Assembly (NCBI RefSeq): GCF_001975705.1
Contig: NZ_CP015093.1
Location: 2,294,001-2,358,000, forward strand
Direction: 5' to 3'
DNA length: 64,000 bases
From: Salipiger abyssi
GTDB taxonomy: Bacteria > Pseudomonadota > Alphaproteobacteria > Rhodobacterales > Rhodobacteraceae
Shown here in pieces: positions 25,859-35,527 of this stretch; the stretch's first letter is position 1; each line of letters begins with the position of its first letter. Made by a program: the position numbers and the translations under genes. Under the pieces are notes generated by a model that was not told where the DNA came from, ran no database searches, and saw nothing but the letters and a program-made list of their open reading frames with translations.

Positions 25859-26587
25859 TTAACGCGCCTGCCGTTCCAGCCGCTCGACAAACAGCGCGCG
25901 GGCGGCGGGCAGGGGGCGGTCGCGCAGCTCATGCGCAAGCTTGTGTTCGAGGAAATAGCCGGTGGTGGAGAGCGCCGTGACGATCTCGGCATCCGGCGCG
26001 TTGCCCTCGCCGCGCAGCACCGGCGGCAGCGGCAGCAGCCGCGCCGCCCAGTCGCCCGCGCCGATGGCCGAAACCGCCCGCCCGCTGCGCGGCGAGACGT
26101 AATCCAGCGGCTCGTTGATCCCGGTGACCGCGCAGGCGGAGAGATCGAGCCCGAATCCCATCTCCTCCAGCAGCGCCATTTCCCAGCGCAGATAGGCCAG
26201 TGGCCAGAGTTCGCGCTCGCCCAGTAGGTCGAGGAGCTGCTCGGAACGGGCATAGAGCGCCGGATGCGCCTCGCGCTCGGGCAGGCAGAAGGCCAGCAGC
26301 GCCACCACCGCGTTGAGCCCGGCGAGCGACAGCCGGTCGCTCATCGCGGTTGCCGCGCGCGAGCGCTGCGGCTCGACCGTATAGGCGCCCATGTGATCTT
26401 CGAGCCGCGCCCGCCAGGTCACGTCGAGCTGCGCGCCCGGTTGCAGCGAGGGCGCGACCTTGCGCGAGGCGCCGCCGCGCAGCACGCCCATATGCCGCCC
26501 GTGCCCGGCGGTGAAAACCTCCAGGATGGCCGAGCTTTCGCCATGCCTGCGAGCGGAAAGAAGAATGCCGGTGTCGCGCCAGTCCAT
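25859..26587 (-). CDS. recO: DNA repair protein RecO
   Basis: A 242-residue recombination mediator that works with RecR to load RecA on SSB-coated gaps. The N-terminal OB fold starts [17 protein letters not shown] and includes [16 protein letters not shown]. The helical C-terminal half has [18 protein letters not shown] with the conserved leucine-rich pattern. The zinc ribbon of many RecO proteins is absent, as is common in alphaproteobacteria. The ATG at 26587 gives the normal length. Confidence 0.93.
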   Translation of the reverse strand: MDWRDTGILLSARRHGESSAILEVFTAGHGRHMGVLRGGASRKVAPSLQPGAQLDVTWRARLEDHMGAYTVEPQRSRAATAMSDRLSLAGLNAVVALLAFCLPEREAHPALYARSEQLLDLLGERELWPLAYLRWEMALLEEMGFGLDLSACAVTGINEPLDYVSPRSGRAVSAIGAGDWAARLLPLPPVLRGEGNAPDAEIVTALSTTGYFLEHKLAHELRDRPLPAARALFVERLERQAR

Positions 26588-26642
26588 GCGCGGACTATCG
26601 GACGGCTTGCCGCCGACGGCAAGCTGCGACAGGGTATCGCCG

Positions 26643-27239
26643 ATGACCACCCGGACCCGCCTCTTCGCCCTTGTGATCGCGCTGCTGACCCTGGCGGCGC
26701 TGGCGGTGCAATTCACGGCCACCGCGCAGGCCAATCCACACTACACCCCGCCCGAGACGCTGTGGCGGCTGCTGCGCTATTTCACCATCCTCACCAATGC
26801 GCTGGTCGCCGGCACCTTCCTGTGGATGGCGGCGCGGGGCCGGATGGCCGGCGCCGCATGGCTCGGCGGTCTGGCGCTGTGGATCGGCATTGTGGGCGTG
26901 GTCTATCACCTGCTGCTGGCCAAACCGCTCACCGGGCTCGACGCACTGGCCGATCTCGGGTTGCACATGGTGACACCGGTGCTGACCGTGCTGTTCTGGA
27001 TCTTTGCGGCTCCCAAGCACGGGCTGCGCCTCGGCACTGCGCTGGCCTGGATGCTTTGGCCGCTGGCCTATGTCGGTTACGCGCTGCTGCGCGGCCAGAT
27101 CGAAGGCATCTACCCCTATTTCTTTGTCGATCCGACTGCGGTCGGCTGGCCCGGCGTGCTGCGCTGGTCGGGTCTGCTTTGTGCGGGGTTCGTCTCGGCA
27201 GGTGCTGTGCAGGTCGGGATTGCGCGGCTGCTGCGTTAG
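26643..27239 (+). CDS. Pr6Pr/FAR-17a-like family membrane protein
   Basis: A 198-residue protein with about six membrane helices, starting [20 protein letters not shown]. The pattern ([20 protein letters not shown], then [12 protein letters not shown] and [13 protein letters not shown]) matches the Pr6Pr/FAR-17a (AIG1-like) integral membrane family; YPYFFVDP near the end is also typical. Function in bacteria is not known. It is divergent from recO, 55 bases away, and probably monocistronic. The ATG at 26643 was taken because the hydrophobic protein begins there. Confidence 0.75.
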   Translation: MTTRTRLFALVIALLTLAALAVQFTATAQANPHYTPPETLWRLLRYFTILTNALVAGTFLWMAARGRMAGAAWLGGLALWIGIVGVVYHLLLAKPLTGLDALADLGLHMVTPVLTVLFWIFAAPKHGLRLGTALAWMLWPLAYVGYALLRGQIEGIYPYFFVDPTAVGWPGVLRWSGLLCAGFVSAGAVQVGIARLLR

Positions 27240-27348
27240 GGGGCGTGTCTGCCGCGCGGCGGAAAAAGGCCCGATTTGCATCTGTTGTCTCGCGCAAGCT
27301 TGCGGCATGGTCTCGGCGGAACGAACGGACTGAAGCAGGAGGTGCCCC

Positions 27349-29025
27349 GTGGCTGTCAAACCGGATATCGAGATCGCCCGCGAAGCCAGCAAACGGCCCA
27401 TTCAGGAGATCGGCGCCAAGCTGGATATCGGCCCGGACCACCTGCTGCCCTATGGTCACGACAAGGCGAAGGTCGACCAGCGCTTTATCTCCGGCCTCTC
27501 CGACCGCCCGAATGGCCGGCTGATCCTGGTGACCGCGATCAACCCGACCCCGGCGGGCGAAGGCAAGACGACCACCACGGTCGGGCTCGGCGACGGGCTG
27601 TCGCGCATCGGCAAGAAGGCGGCGATCTGCATCCGCGAGGCCTCGCTCGGCCCGAATTTCGGCATGAAGGGCGGGGCCGCGGGTGGCGGCCATGCGCAGA
27701 TCGTGCCGATGGAAGAGATGAACCTGCATTTCACCGGCGATTTCCACGCCATCACCAGCGCCCACAACCTGCTGGCGGCGATGATCGACAACCATATCTA
27801 CTGGGGCAACGAGCAGGAGATCGACCTGCGCCGCGTGGTCTGGCGCCGGGTGCTCGACATGAACGACCGCGCCCTGCGCGATACCGTGACCTCGCTGGGC
27901 GGGGTCAGCAACGGCTTCCCGCGCGAGACCGGTTTCGACATCACCGTCGCCTCCGAGGTCATGGCGATCCTCTGCCTGGCCGAGGATCTGGCCGATCTGG
28001 AGCGCCGGCTGGGCGACATGATCGTCGCCTACAGGCGGGATCACTCGCCGGTCTTTGCCCGCGACATCGGCGCCGACGGGGCGATGACGGTGCTGCTCAA
28101 GGACGCGATGATGCCCAACCTCGTGCAGACGCTGGAGCATACGCCGGCCTTTGTGCATGGCGGGCCCTTCGCCAATATCGCCCATGGCTGCAACTCGGTC
28201 ATCGCCACCAAGACGGCGCTGAAACTGGCCGATTACGTGGTGACCGAGGCAGGCTTCGGCGCCGATCTGGGGGCGGAGAAGTTCTTTGACATCAAGTGCC
28301 GCAAGGCCGGGCTTTCGCCCGATTGCGTGGTGCTGGTGGCAACGGTGCGGGCGCTCAAGATGAACGGCGGTGTCGGCAAGGACGATCTCGGCGCCGAGAA
28401 TGTTGAGGCGGTCACCAGGGGCTGCGCCAATCTCGGGCGCCATATCCACAACCTCAAGGGCTTTGGCGTGCCGGTGGTGGTGGCGATCAACCATTTCACC
28501 GGCGATACCGAGGCCGAGATCGCGGCGGTGCAGGACTATGTGGCGGGGCAGGGCGCCGAGGCGCATCTCTGCACCCACTGGGCCAAGGGCTCGGCGGGCA
28601 CCGAGGCGCTGGCCACCCGCGTCGCCGAGATCGCCGATGGCGGTGCCGCGCAGTTCGCGCCGCTCTATCCCGACGAGATGCCGCTCTGGCAGAAGATCGA
28701 GACCGTCGCCGAGCGGATCTATCACGCCCATGAGGCGACCGCCGACACCCGCATCCGCGAGCAGCTACACCAGTGGGAGGCGCAGGGCTATGGTCACCTG
28801 CCGGTCTGCATGGCCAAGACGCAATATTCCTTTTCCACCGATCCCAATCTGCGCGGCGCGCCCGAGGGCCATGTGGTGCCGGTGCGCGAGGTCCGGCTCT
28901 CGGCCGGGGCGGGATTCGTCGTGGCGATCTGCGGCGAGATCATGACCATGCCGGGCCTGCCCCGGCATCCCGCCGCCGAAAAGATCCGCCTCAATGCGGC
29001 GGGCGATATCGAGGGTCTGTTCTGA
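27349..29025 (+). CDS. fhs: Formate-tetrahydrofolate ligase
   Basis: A 558-residue enzyme that makes 10-formyl-THF from formate, THF and ATP in the cytoplasm. The P-loop is [18 protein letters not shown] at about residue 67. [20 protein letters not shown] and [16 protein letters not shown] are hallmark segments, and the MPGLP end is intact. The GTG start at 27349 has AGGAGG six bases upstream. It heads the one-carbon cluster fhs-chorismate mutase-folD; with FolD it links formate to 5,10-methylene-THF. In Rhodobacterales this serves C1 units from DMSP, methylamines and the like (family knowledge). Confidence 0.97.
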   Translation: MAVKPDIEIAREASKRPIQEIGAKLDIGPDHLLPYGHDKAKVDQRFISGLSDRPNGRLILVTAINPTPAGEGKTTTTVGLGDGLSRIGKKAAICIREASLGPNFGMKGGAAGGGHAQIVPMEEMNLHFTGDFHAITSAHNLLAAMIDNHIYWGNEQEIDLRRVVWRRVLDMNDRALRDTVTSLGGVSNGFPRETGFDITVASEVMAILCLAEDLADLERRLGDMIVAYRRDHSPVFARDIGADGAMTVLLKDAMMPNLVQTLEHTPAFVHGGPFANIAHGCNSVIATKTALKLADYVVTEAGFGADLGAEKFFDIKCRKAGLSPDCVVLVATVRALKMNGGVGKDDLGAENVEAVTRGCANLGRHIHNLKGFGVPVVVAINHFTGDTEAEIAAVQDYVAGQGAEAHLCTHWAKGSAGTEALATRVAEIADGGAAQFAPLYPDEMPLWQKIETVAERIYHAHEATADTRIREQLHQWEAQGYGHLPVCMAKTQYSFSTDPNLRGAPEGHVVPVREVRLSAGAGFVVAICGEIMTMPGLPRHPAAEKIRLNAAGDIEGLF

Positions 29026-29154
29026 TCGGTGCCACCGAAACGCTCATCGGAACGCATTTCCACGCTGCAAGGTCGCAAACGGCGCTCTCGGGGCGTTGAA
29101 CATTGATACACCGGCGGGCATGAGAGCCTGAGCGGTCAGGTAAGGAGACACAGA

Positions 29155-29451
29155 ATGCGCAACCCTGCGGATCTGGGTGACATGGCGGCGCTGCGCGCCG
29201 AAATCGACGCGACCGACAAGGCTCTGAGTGCGCTTCTGGGGCACCGCGCGCGGCTGATCTCGCGGGCGGCAGAGCTCAAGGCGGAGAACGGCTGGCCGGC
29301 GCGCATCGCCGACCGGGTGGACGAGGTGATCGCCAATGCGATGGCCCATGCCGAGGCCGAAGGCTACGACCCGGCGCTGGCGGAATCGCTCTGGCGGGAG
29401 CTGGTGGAATGGTCGATCCGGCGCGAAGAGACCGCGCTCGGGCGGGAATGA
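29155..29451 (+). CDS. Chorismate mutase (AroQ class)
   Basis: A 98-residue all-helical AroQ-type mutase that converts chorismate to prephenate for Phe and Tyr. Seen: [20 protein letters not shown] (helix 1 with the active-site Arg), [35 protein letters not shown], and [14 protein letters not shown]. Small free-standing AroQ proteins of this size also include pyochelin PchB-type isochorismate-pyruvate lyases, which sequence alone does not exclude. A strong AAGGAG precedes the ATG. It sits 12 bases before folD in a C1 cluster, an odd place for an aromatic gene. Confidence 0.88.
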   Translation: MRNPADLGDMAALRAEIDATDKALSALLGHRARLISRAAELKAENGWPARIADRVDEVIANAMAHAEAEGYDPALAESLWRELVEWSIRREETALGRE

Positions 29452-29462
29452 AGGAGAGGTCC

Positions 29463-30365
29463 ATGACGGCCACGATCATCGACGGCAAGGCCTTCGCGGC
29501 CAATGTGCGGGAAAAGGTGGCGTCCCATGTGGCGCGGCTGAAGGAAGAGAACGGCATCACGCCGGGTCTTGCGGTGGTGCTGGTGGGCGAGGACCCCGCG
29601 AGCCAGGTCTATGTCCGCAACAAGGGCAAGCAGACCGTGGAATGCGGCATGCAGAGCTTTGAGCACAAGCTGCCGGCCGACACCCCCGAGGCCGACCTAC
29701 TGGCGCTTGTCGCGCAGCTCAATGCCGATCCTGCGGTGCATGGCATCCTGGTGCAGCTGCCGCTGCCCGATCACATGAACGCGGATGCGGTGATCAATGC
29801 CATCGACCCGGCCAAGGATGTGGACGGGTTCCACATCTCCAATGTGGGCCTGCTGGGGACGGGGCAGAAGAGCATGGTGCCCTGCACTCCGCTCGGCTGT
29901 CTGATGATGCTGCGCGATGTGCATGGCTCGCTTTCCGGCATGAACGCGGTGGTGATCGGGCGCAGCAACATCGTCGGCAAGCCGATGGCGCAGCTCCTGC
30001 TGGGCGAAAGCTGCACGGTGACCATCGCGCATTCGCGGACGAAGGATCTCGCCGATGTGGTGCGCCGCGCCGATATCGTGGTGGCGGCGGTGGGCCGTCC
30101 GCAGATGGTGCCGGGCGACTGGATCAAGCCGGGCGCCACGGTGATCGACGTGGGCATCAACCGCATCGACGCGCCCGAGAAGGGCGAAGGCAAGACCCGT
30201 CTGGTGGGCGATTGCGACTACGACAGCTGCGCCGAGGTGGCCGGCGCGATCACCCCGGTGCCGGGTGGGGTGGGGCCGATGACCATCGCCTGCCTGCTGG
30301 CCAATACGGTCACCGCCTGCTGCCGCGCCAACGGTCTCGCCGAGCCCGAAGGTCTCACCGCCTGA
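29463..30365 (+). CDS. folD: Bifunctional methylene-THF dehydrogenase / methenyl-THF cyclohydrolase
   Basis: A 300-residue FolD that interconverts 5,10-methylene-, 5,10-methenyl- and 10-formyl-THF. Conserved parts: [19 protein letters not shown] with the catalytic Yxxx[36 protein letters not shown] for NADP and the end [18 protein letters not shown]. The ATG at 29463 gives the standard length. It completes the reversible formate to methylene-THF route with Fhs. Confidence 0.97.
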   Translation: MTATIIDGKAFAANVREKVASHVARLKEENGITPGLAVVLVGEDPASQVYVRNKGKQTVECGMQSFEHKLPADTPEADLLALVAQLNADPAVHGILVQLPLPDHMNADAVINAIDPAKDVDGFHISNVGLLGTGQKSMVPCTPLGCLMMLRDVHGSLSGMNAVVIGRSNIVGKPMAQLLLGESCTVTIAHSRTKDLADVVRRADIVVAAVGRPQMVPGDWIKPGATVIDVGINRIDAPEKGEGKTRLVGDCDYDSCAEVAGAITPVPGGVGPMTIACLLANTVTACCRANGLAEPEGLTA

Positions 30366-30372
30366 GCACAGC

Positions 30373-30396
30373 GGTGGGCAGGATTGCCCACCCTAC
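30373..30396 (-). repeat. REP-like palindrome, copy 4
   Basis: On the minus strand: a GTAG head (30396-30393), then GGTGGGCA-ATCC-TGCCCACC. It is identical to copy 3 and lies between the convergent folD and thioesterase genes, where it may stop transcription from both sides. Confidence 0.75.
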
Positions 30397-30417
30397 CGCC
30401 CCTTGTTGGCACAGGCA

Positions 30418-30825
30418 TTATACGGGAACGGTGGTGCCGGTGAGCAGGGCGGCATGGGTCTCCCTGCCGTCCTTCACCGCGTAGACATCGGCGCTGACGA
30501 TCACCAGCCGCCGCCCCGGCTTGATCACCCGCCCGCGGGCGATCAGCGTCTCTCCCACGGCGGGCGCCAGCAGGTGTACCTTCATCTCCGAGGTCACGAC
30601 CTCCTTGTCCTCCGGCATCACCGAGAGCGCCGCATATCCCGCCGCGCTGTCGCCGATGGCAAAGGCCAGCGCCGCATGGGCATAGCCCAGCTGCTGTTGC
30701 AGATCGGGGCGGATCGCCGCCTCGATGCTGACGGCGCCGGGCGCGACCGAGACCAGCCGCGCGCCCAGCGTCATCATCATGTTCTGACGGGCGAAACTGG
30801 CCCTTATCCGTGTGTCGAGATCCAT
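30418..30825 (-). CDS. PaaI family thioesterase (hotdog fold)
   Basis: A 135-residue hotdog protein. RPDLQQQLGYAHAALAFAIGDSAAGYAAL is the central helix region with the Gly-Asp of the PaaI class, followed by strands carrying EVVTSEMKVHLLAPA and GRRLVIVSADVYAV. PaaI-type enzymes hydrolyse acyl- or aryl-CoA esters. The catalytic residue in this group is an Asp or Glu in the helix; Asp in IGDSAAG is a candidate. The ATG at 30825 begins the conserved part. It is the gene downstream of pdeM on the same strand, with 39 bases between. Confidence 0.82.
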   Translation of the reverse strand: MDLDTRIRASFARQNMMMTLGARLVSVAPGAVSIEAAIRPDLQQQLGYAHAALAFAIGDSAAGYAALSVMPEDKEVVTSEMKVHLLAPAVGETLIARGRVIKPGRRLVIVSADVYAVKDGRETHAALLTGTTVPV

Positions 30826-30864
30826 GACACGCACTCGATCACGGGCGCGTGGCGCTGGCAAGCC

Positions 30865-31530
30865 TCAGCCGCGCGGCATCGGGATCGCAACCGGCTGCGG
30901 CCCGGTCAGGATCGCCCGCGCCTCCGGCGCCATCAGCGCCCTCAGCGCCGCGTGATCGCTGCGCAGCCCGCCGGTATAGGCGCCATAGGCGGGCAGGATC
31001 AGCCGCGCGTGATCGACCAGGAAACAGGGCCGTGACAGGCTGCGCCCGCGCAGCCGCAGCCGCGCCTTGGGATGGTAATGCCCCGAGACCTCGCCCTCTG
31101 CCCCCGGCACCGCGATATGGCGGAACACCAGCGCTCCGAGCACCATCTCGGCGCGATGCGTGCCGCCCAGATCCACCGGGCCGGGATCGTGATTGCCCTC
31201 GATCCAGACCCAGTCGCGCCCCGCCATCAGCCGCGCGATCCACAGCCGCTCCTCCTCGGGCAGCGCCTCGGCGATGCCCTCCGCGTCGAAACTGTCGCCG
31301 AGGCAGATCACCCGGCGCGCGCCCGTCGCCACCAGATCCGCCTCCAGCCGCAGCAGCGTCTCGCGCGTCTCATAGGGCGGCAGCGCCGCGCCGCCCACCG
31401 CCGAAAGCCGCGCCGATTTGCCGAAATGCAGATCCGACACCACCAGCAACGCCTGCTCTGGCCAGTAAAGCCCGCCAGACCCCAGCGCCACCAGCTCTGC
31501 CCGCCGAAATCCGAATGCCAGCCCCGTCAT
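30865..31530 (-). CDS. pdeM: Ligase-associated DNA damage response endonuclease PdeM (metallophosphoesterase)
   Basis: A 221-residue calcineurin-like phosphoesterase with the metal motifs in order: VVSDLHFGKSARL (D-x-H), VICLGDSFDAEG (G-D-x2-D variant), WIEGNHDPGP (GNHD), and GEVSGHYHPKARL (GHxHP). This set and length match the PdeM family found beside an Lhr-like helicase and, in many genomes, an ATP-dependent ligase and an exonuclease. Here only the helicase is adjacent, 90 bases upstream on the same strand. It is presumed to act on damaged DNA; the substrate is not known. Confidence 0.88.
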   Translation of the reverse strand: MTGLAFGFRRAELVALGSGGLYWPEQALLVVSDLHFGKSARLSAVGGAALPPYETRETLLRLEADLVATGARRVICLGDSFDAEGIAEALPEEERLWIARLMAGRDWVWIEGNHDPGPVDLGGTHRAEMVLGALVFRHIAVPGAEGEVSGHYHPKARLRLRGRSLSRPCFLVDHARLILPAYGAYTGGLRSDHAALRALMAPEARAILTGPQPVAIPMPRG

Positions 31531-31620
31531 CTGCTCCGACCCGGCTCTTTCATCTTTCCGATAAATACTCACGTCGCTCCACCCGCCAAAGGGCACAGCG
31601 CCGGGCAAATATCACACCGC

Positions 31621-34044
31621 TCAGCCATGCCCCGCCCCGATCTGCGCCAGCCCCGATTCGTCCAGAAGCGCCGTGATCTCCTCCTGTATCAGCCGCTCAT
31701 CCGCCGAGCCCGCGATGGGCACCCGCCCGGGCTCCAGGAACAGCGGCGCCGAGAGCGGCGAGACGCGCTCCAGCCGGACGAGGTCGATCCGCTCGCCCAC
31801 CCGCTGGCACATCTCGCGGATGCGGGCGAAATCCACCAGCCCGCGCATCGCCTCTTCGCGGGTGATCCGCAAGAGCAGATGGCGTGGGTCGTATTTCACC
31901 AGCGTGTCGTAAAGGATATCCGACGACATGGTGGCCTGCCGACCGCTCTTGCGCTGCCCGGCGGTGTTGCGCTCGATCAGCCCGGCGATGGTGGCCGAGG
32001 CGCGGAAGGTGCGCTTCATCACCGCGTTGCCCGCCAGCCAGGTCTCCAGCCCCGCCTCCAGCCGCTCCAGATCGAAGAGCGGCGCCGGGTCGGTCACCGC
32101 GTCGAGCCCCCAGATCAGCACGGCGTAATCGGAGGAGACAAAGCCCATCGGCGCCAGCCCCTCCTCCTCCATGCGCTTGGTCAGCAAGAGCCCCAGCGTC
32201 TGCATCGCGTTGCGCCCGGCAAAACCGTAGACCACGAGCTGCTCGCGCCCGTCATGCGGAAAGCTTTCGATCAGCAGCCGCCCGGGCTCGGGCAGGCGCG
32301 AGACCTCGCGCTGGAGCCGCAGCCAATCGGCGGTATGCGGCGGCAGCTCCGGCCAGGTCTGCTGCTGGAACATCTCGACGATGCGCGCGGAAAGCTGGGT
32401 GGAGGTGGAGAATTTGGAGCCCATGAAGGTAGCGATCTTTGGCTTGCGGGCGGCGTCGCGGGTGACCTCGACCACCAGCTCACGCAGCCCCTCATAGCGC
32501 ACGATCTGCCCGCCGATCAGGAAGGTGTCGCCTCTGGTGAGCGAGGCGGCAAAACCCTCCTCGATCTCGCCCAGCGGGGCGCCGCCGCGGCCGCGCCATT
32601 TCACCTTGAGCGTATCGGTGTCCTGGATCGTGCCGAGATTCTGCCGGATGCGCGTCGCCGAGCGCGGGTCGCGCAGCTGCCAGAGCCCGTCCGGGCGCTG
32701 CAAGAGGCGTTGCCAGCGGTCATAGGCGCGCAGCGCATAACCCCCGGTGGCGCAGAAATCGAGACAGGCGTCGAACTCCTCCCGCGTCAGATCGGCATAG
32801 GCGCCCGCCGTGATCATCTCGGCATAAAGCGCGTCCGCCTCGAACGGCCCGGCGCAGGCGGCAATGAGAATATGCTGGCAGAGCACGTCGCGCGGCCCGC
32901 GCCCGCGCGTTTCGCCATCGAGATCGCGGTCGCGCACCGCCTCCAATGCGGCACGGCATTCCACCACCTCAAAGCGGTTGGCGGGCACCAGCAGCGCCTT
33001 TGACGGTGCGTTGTAGCGGTGATTGGCCCGCCCGATCCGCTGCACCAGCCGCTTGACGTTTTTCGGCGCGCCGATCTGGATCACCAGATCCACGTCGCCC
33101 CAGTTGATGCCCAGATCCAGCGAGCCGGTGCAGACGATCGCACGCAGATCGCCGCGCACCATCGCCGCCTCGACCTTTTCGCGCTGGCCGCGATCCAGCG
33201 AGCCGTGATGGATGCCGATGGGCAGCGCGTCCTCGTTGGCGAGCCAGAGCTTGTGGAAAAAGATCTCGGCCTGGGCGCGGGTGTTGTGAAAGATGAGCGT
33301 GGTTCTGTGGCGCTTGACCTCTTCCAGCACGGCGGGAATGGCATAGGCCGCGCCGCCGCCGGACCAGGGCGGCGCCTCTTCGGTGACCAGCATGGAGATA
33401 TCGGGCTCCGGCCCCGGATCGGCCTGAAGGATCTCGCAAGGATCGGGGTGGCGCGCCAGCAGCGTGGCGATGGCCTGCGGATCCTCGACCGTGGCCGAAA
33501 GCCCCACCCGTCGCAGCCCGGGGCACATGGATTGCAGCCGCGCCAGCGCCAGCATGAGCTGGTCGCCGCGCTTGCTTTCGGCCAGCGCGTGGATCTCGTC
33601 GACCACCACCCGTTGCAGCCCGGCAAACATGCGCGGCGCGTCTTCGTAGGAGGTGAGCAGCGCCAGCGATTCCGGCGTGGTCAGCAGGATCTGCGGCGGG
33701 TCGGCACGCTGGCGCTTCTTGCGGCTCGACGGCGTGTCGCCGGTGCGGTCCTCGACCCGGATCGGCAGCCCGGCCTCCTCGATGGGGATCAGCAGGTTGC
33801 GCCGGATATCGGCGGCCAGCGCCTTCAGCGGCGAGATATAGAGTGTGTGCAGCCCGTCGCGCGGCGCCTCCGCGAGCTCCGTCAGCGTCGGCAGGAACCC
33901 CGCCAGCGTCTTGCCGCCGCCGGTGGGCGCGATGAGCAGCAGGCAGGGGGCATCGGCGCGGTCCAGCATGTCGCGCTGATGCGGGTGGATCTGCCAGCCG
34001 CGCCGGTCGAACCAGCCCTGAAGGGAAGCGGGAAGCTCTGTCAT
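31621..34044 (-). CDS. Ligase-associated DNA damage response DEXH-box helicase (Lhr-like)
   Basis: An 807-residue superfamily 2 helicase. N-terminal RecA domain: LLIAPTGGGKTLAGFLP (Walker A, about residue 40), TTPESLALL, VVVDEIHALAESKRGDQL (DEIH box), RVGLSATVEDP (motif III). Second RecA domain: TLIFHNTRAQAE, VQRIGRANHRYN (motif VI). The rest matches the winged-helix and Lhr-core region (SSDYAVLIWGLDAVTDP). Pairing with PdeM supports the ligase-associated subclass. It should unwind DNA or RNA-DNA hybrids during repair. The ATG at 34044 starts the conserved TELPASLQGWFDRRGW. Confidence 0.92.
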   Translation of the reverse strand: MTELPASLQGWFDRRGWQIHPHQRDMLDRADAPCLLLIAPTGGGKTLAGFLPTLTELAEAPRDGLHTLYISPLKALAADIRRNLLIPIEEAGLPIRVEDRTGDTPSSRKKRQRADPPQILLTTPESLALLTSYEDAPRMFAGLQRVVVDEIHALAESKRGDQLMLALARLQSMCPGLRRVGLSATVEDPQAIATLLARHPDPCEILQADPGPEPDISMLVTEEAPPWSGGGAAYAIPAVLEEVKRHRTTLIFHNTRAQAEIFFHKLWLANEDALPIGIHHGSLDRGQREKVEAAMVRGDLRAIVCTGSLDLGINWGDVDLVIQIGAPKNVKRLVQRIGRANHRYNAPSKALLVPANRFEVVECRAALEAVRDRDLDGETRGRGPRDVLCQHILIAACAGPFEADALYAEMITAGAYADLTREEFDACLDFCATGGYALRAYDRWQRLLQRPDGLWQLRDPRSATRIRQNLGTIQDTDTLKVKWRGRGGAPLGEIEEGFAASLTRGDTFLIGGQIVRYEGLRELVVEVTRDAARKPKIATFMGSKFSTSTQLSARIVEMFQQQTWPELPPHTADWLRLQREVSRLPEPGRLLIESFPHDGREQLVVYGFAGRNAMQTLGLLLTKRMEEEGLAPMGFVSSDYAVLIWGLDAVTDPAPLFDLERLEAGLETWLAGNAVMKRTFRASATIAGLIERNTAGQRKSGRQATMSSDILYDTLVKYDPRHLLLRITREEAMRGLVDFARIREMCQRVGERIDLVRLERVSPLSAPLFLEPGRVPIAGSADERLIQEEITALLDESGLAQIGAGHG

Positions 34045-34105
34045 GCCCCGATAGATAGGACGGCGGGAACAAAAGCGAAACATGCTTCTTTGCTATCTCG
34101 CCTGG

Positions 34106-34129
34106 TGAAGTCGGGAATCCCGGACTGCC
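34106..34129 (-). repeat. Second small repeat, copy A
   Basis: Read on the minus strand this 24-base stretch (core AGTCCGGGATTCCCGACT) forms a small hairpin and matches the stretch at 39286-39309 at about 18 of 24 positions. It lies in the divergent gap between the helicase and CBS-protein genes. Confidence 0.35.
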
Positions 34130-34195
34130 GCGATCCGGGCGCGCGGCTATGATGAAGCTCTGACATTTCAGACCTCATTTTTCTAGGAGACCATT

Positions 34196-34627
34196 ATGAC
34201 CATCACGTCGATAGAGCAGTTTTTGCAGGGGCGGCAACTGTCCGCCATTGGCCCCGAAGACAGCGTCGAGGCCGCGTGCAGCCTCATGGCGCGGCGCAAT
34301 ATCGGCGCGCTCGCCGTTCTGCGCGACGGCAGGCTTGTCGGTATCGTCAGCGAACGGGATGTGCTGCGCCGCTGCGTGTCGGCCCGGCGCCCGGTGTCCG
34401 AGACGCGGGTGGAAGAGATCATGACGACCGATCCCGTCACCGTGCGGCGTCGCGACAGTCTGGCCGAGGCGCAGACGCGCATGAGTGAGGGCGGCTTTCG
34501 TCACCTGCCCGTGGTCACCGCCGAGGGTGTGCCCGTGGGCATGGTTTCGATGCGTGATATCCCGACGGAGTACCGGCTGATGGTGGAGCGCTTCCGCGAC
34601 AGCCGCCGCAGCGTGCTGGTGGGCTGA
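34196..34627 (+). CDS. CBS domain-pair protein
   Basis: A 143-residue protein made only of two CBS domains. First: SVEAACSLMARRNIGALAVL then LVGIVSERDVLRR. Second: VEEIMTTDPVTVRRRDSLAE then GGFRHLPVVTAEGVPVGMVS. CBS pairs bind adenosyl nucleotides (AMP, ATP, SAM) and act as regulatory modules. Its partner cannot be told. It has a good TAGGAGA ribosome binding site and stands alone; the next gene is convergent six bases away. Confidence 0.92.
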   Translation: MTITSIEQFLQGRQLSAIGPEDSVEAACSLMARRNIGALAVLRDGRLVGIVSERDVLRRCVSARRPVSETRVEEIMTTDPVTVRRRDSLAEAQTRMSEGGFRHLPVVTAEGVPVGMVSMRDIPTEYRLMVERFRDSRRSVLVG

Positions 34628-34633
34628 CGCAGC

Positions 34634-35527
34634 TCAGAGGCGGGAAAGCAGTTCCTGCTTTTTCGCCTCGAATTCCGCATCGGTGAGAATGCCGCCCTCG
34701 CGAAGATCGGCGAGTTTGCGGATCAGCGCGATGATCGCGTCGGAATCCGTTTCCGTCGTCTTTGCCTGCGGCGCTGCGGGCTCCGGCTCCTTTGCATGGG
34801 GCTCTGCGGCGGGCGGTTCGGGCGCGGCCACGGGCTGCGGCTCCGGATCGGCTGGGGCGGGGGCAGGTGCCGCCGGCGCGGCCTGCTGCGGCGCGGGCGT
34901 TTCGGGTGCGGGCTCTGCCGCACCCAGATCGACCTTCGGCAGATCGGCGAGCCGGACCAGCCCGTACTGGCTGACGAAGGTCAGGGACTGATCGCCGCTT
35001 TGCTGCTGCGACACGCCAGAGATCCGGTGATCGCCGGTGTCGAAGATCTCCATCCGACCGGCGATGTCTATGGCCAGCCGGTGGGTTTCGGGAAAGAAGG
35101 CGTAGCGCAGATTGTTCTGCGCGCCGGTGGAGGAGGGCATGCCCAGCTCTGCGGGCCAGGCGGAGGCCCCGGCGCCGCCGGGCAGGAACAGGCTGCTGTC
35201 GCCGCCGCTCGATTGCGACTGGCTCTGCATCCCCGTGGCCGCAGGCCTGTGGATCAGCGGCGGGTGGTTGGCCAGCACGCCCGCGAGTTCCGAGCACAAC
35301 GCATCGACTCGTGCCTTCAGCGCATTGTCGAACATATTGCCGACCATGGTCATGCCGCCCTGCGACCACTGCCCCATGCCGCCGAGATCCGGGTGATCGA
35401 ACTGCGCCTGCGTGCCGTTCCCGGCGACCAGCGCAAAGAGCAGGGTCTCCACCGCGCCGGTCGACACGCCGTGGCGCGCGGCGATCTCGGAAACGAGCTT
35501 GGTGCCTTCGGGGGTGAGGCCGGGCAT
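34634..35527 (-). CDS. SHOCT domain-containing protein
   Basis: A 297-residue protein of unknown function. Residues 1-195 are a globular region starting MPGLTPEGTKLVSEIAARHG. Residues about 200-265 are a Pro/Ala/Glu linker of low complexity. The end (about 268-297), IRKLADLREGGILTDAEFE then KKQELLSRL, is a classic SHOCT motif, a short helix pair at the C-terminus of many proteins and thought to mediate oligomers. The N-terminal part looks like an HTH-like helical start (RHGVSTGAVETLLFALV), but that is weak. No membrane segment is seen. Confidence 0.75.
   Translation of the reverse strand: MPGLTPEGTKLVSEIAARHGVSTGAVETLLFALVAGNGTQAQFDHPDLGGMGQWSQGGMTMVGNMFDNALKARVDALCSELAGVLANHPPLIHRPAATGMQSQSQSSGGDSSLFLPGGAGASAWPAELGMPSSTGAQNNLRYAFFPETHRLAIDIAGRMEIFDTGDHRISGVSQQQSGDQSLTFVSQYGLVRLADLPKVDLGAAEPAPETPAPQQAAPAAPAPAPADPEPQPVAAPEPPAAEPHAKEPEPAAPQAKTTETDSDAIIALIRKLADLREGGILTDAEFEAKKQELLSRL

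Noticed and set aside
27240..27348. A folate riboswitch before fhs or before the chorismate mutase gene
   Set aside because: The leaders (27240-27348 and 29026-29154) do not show a consensus I can recognise.
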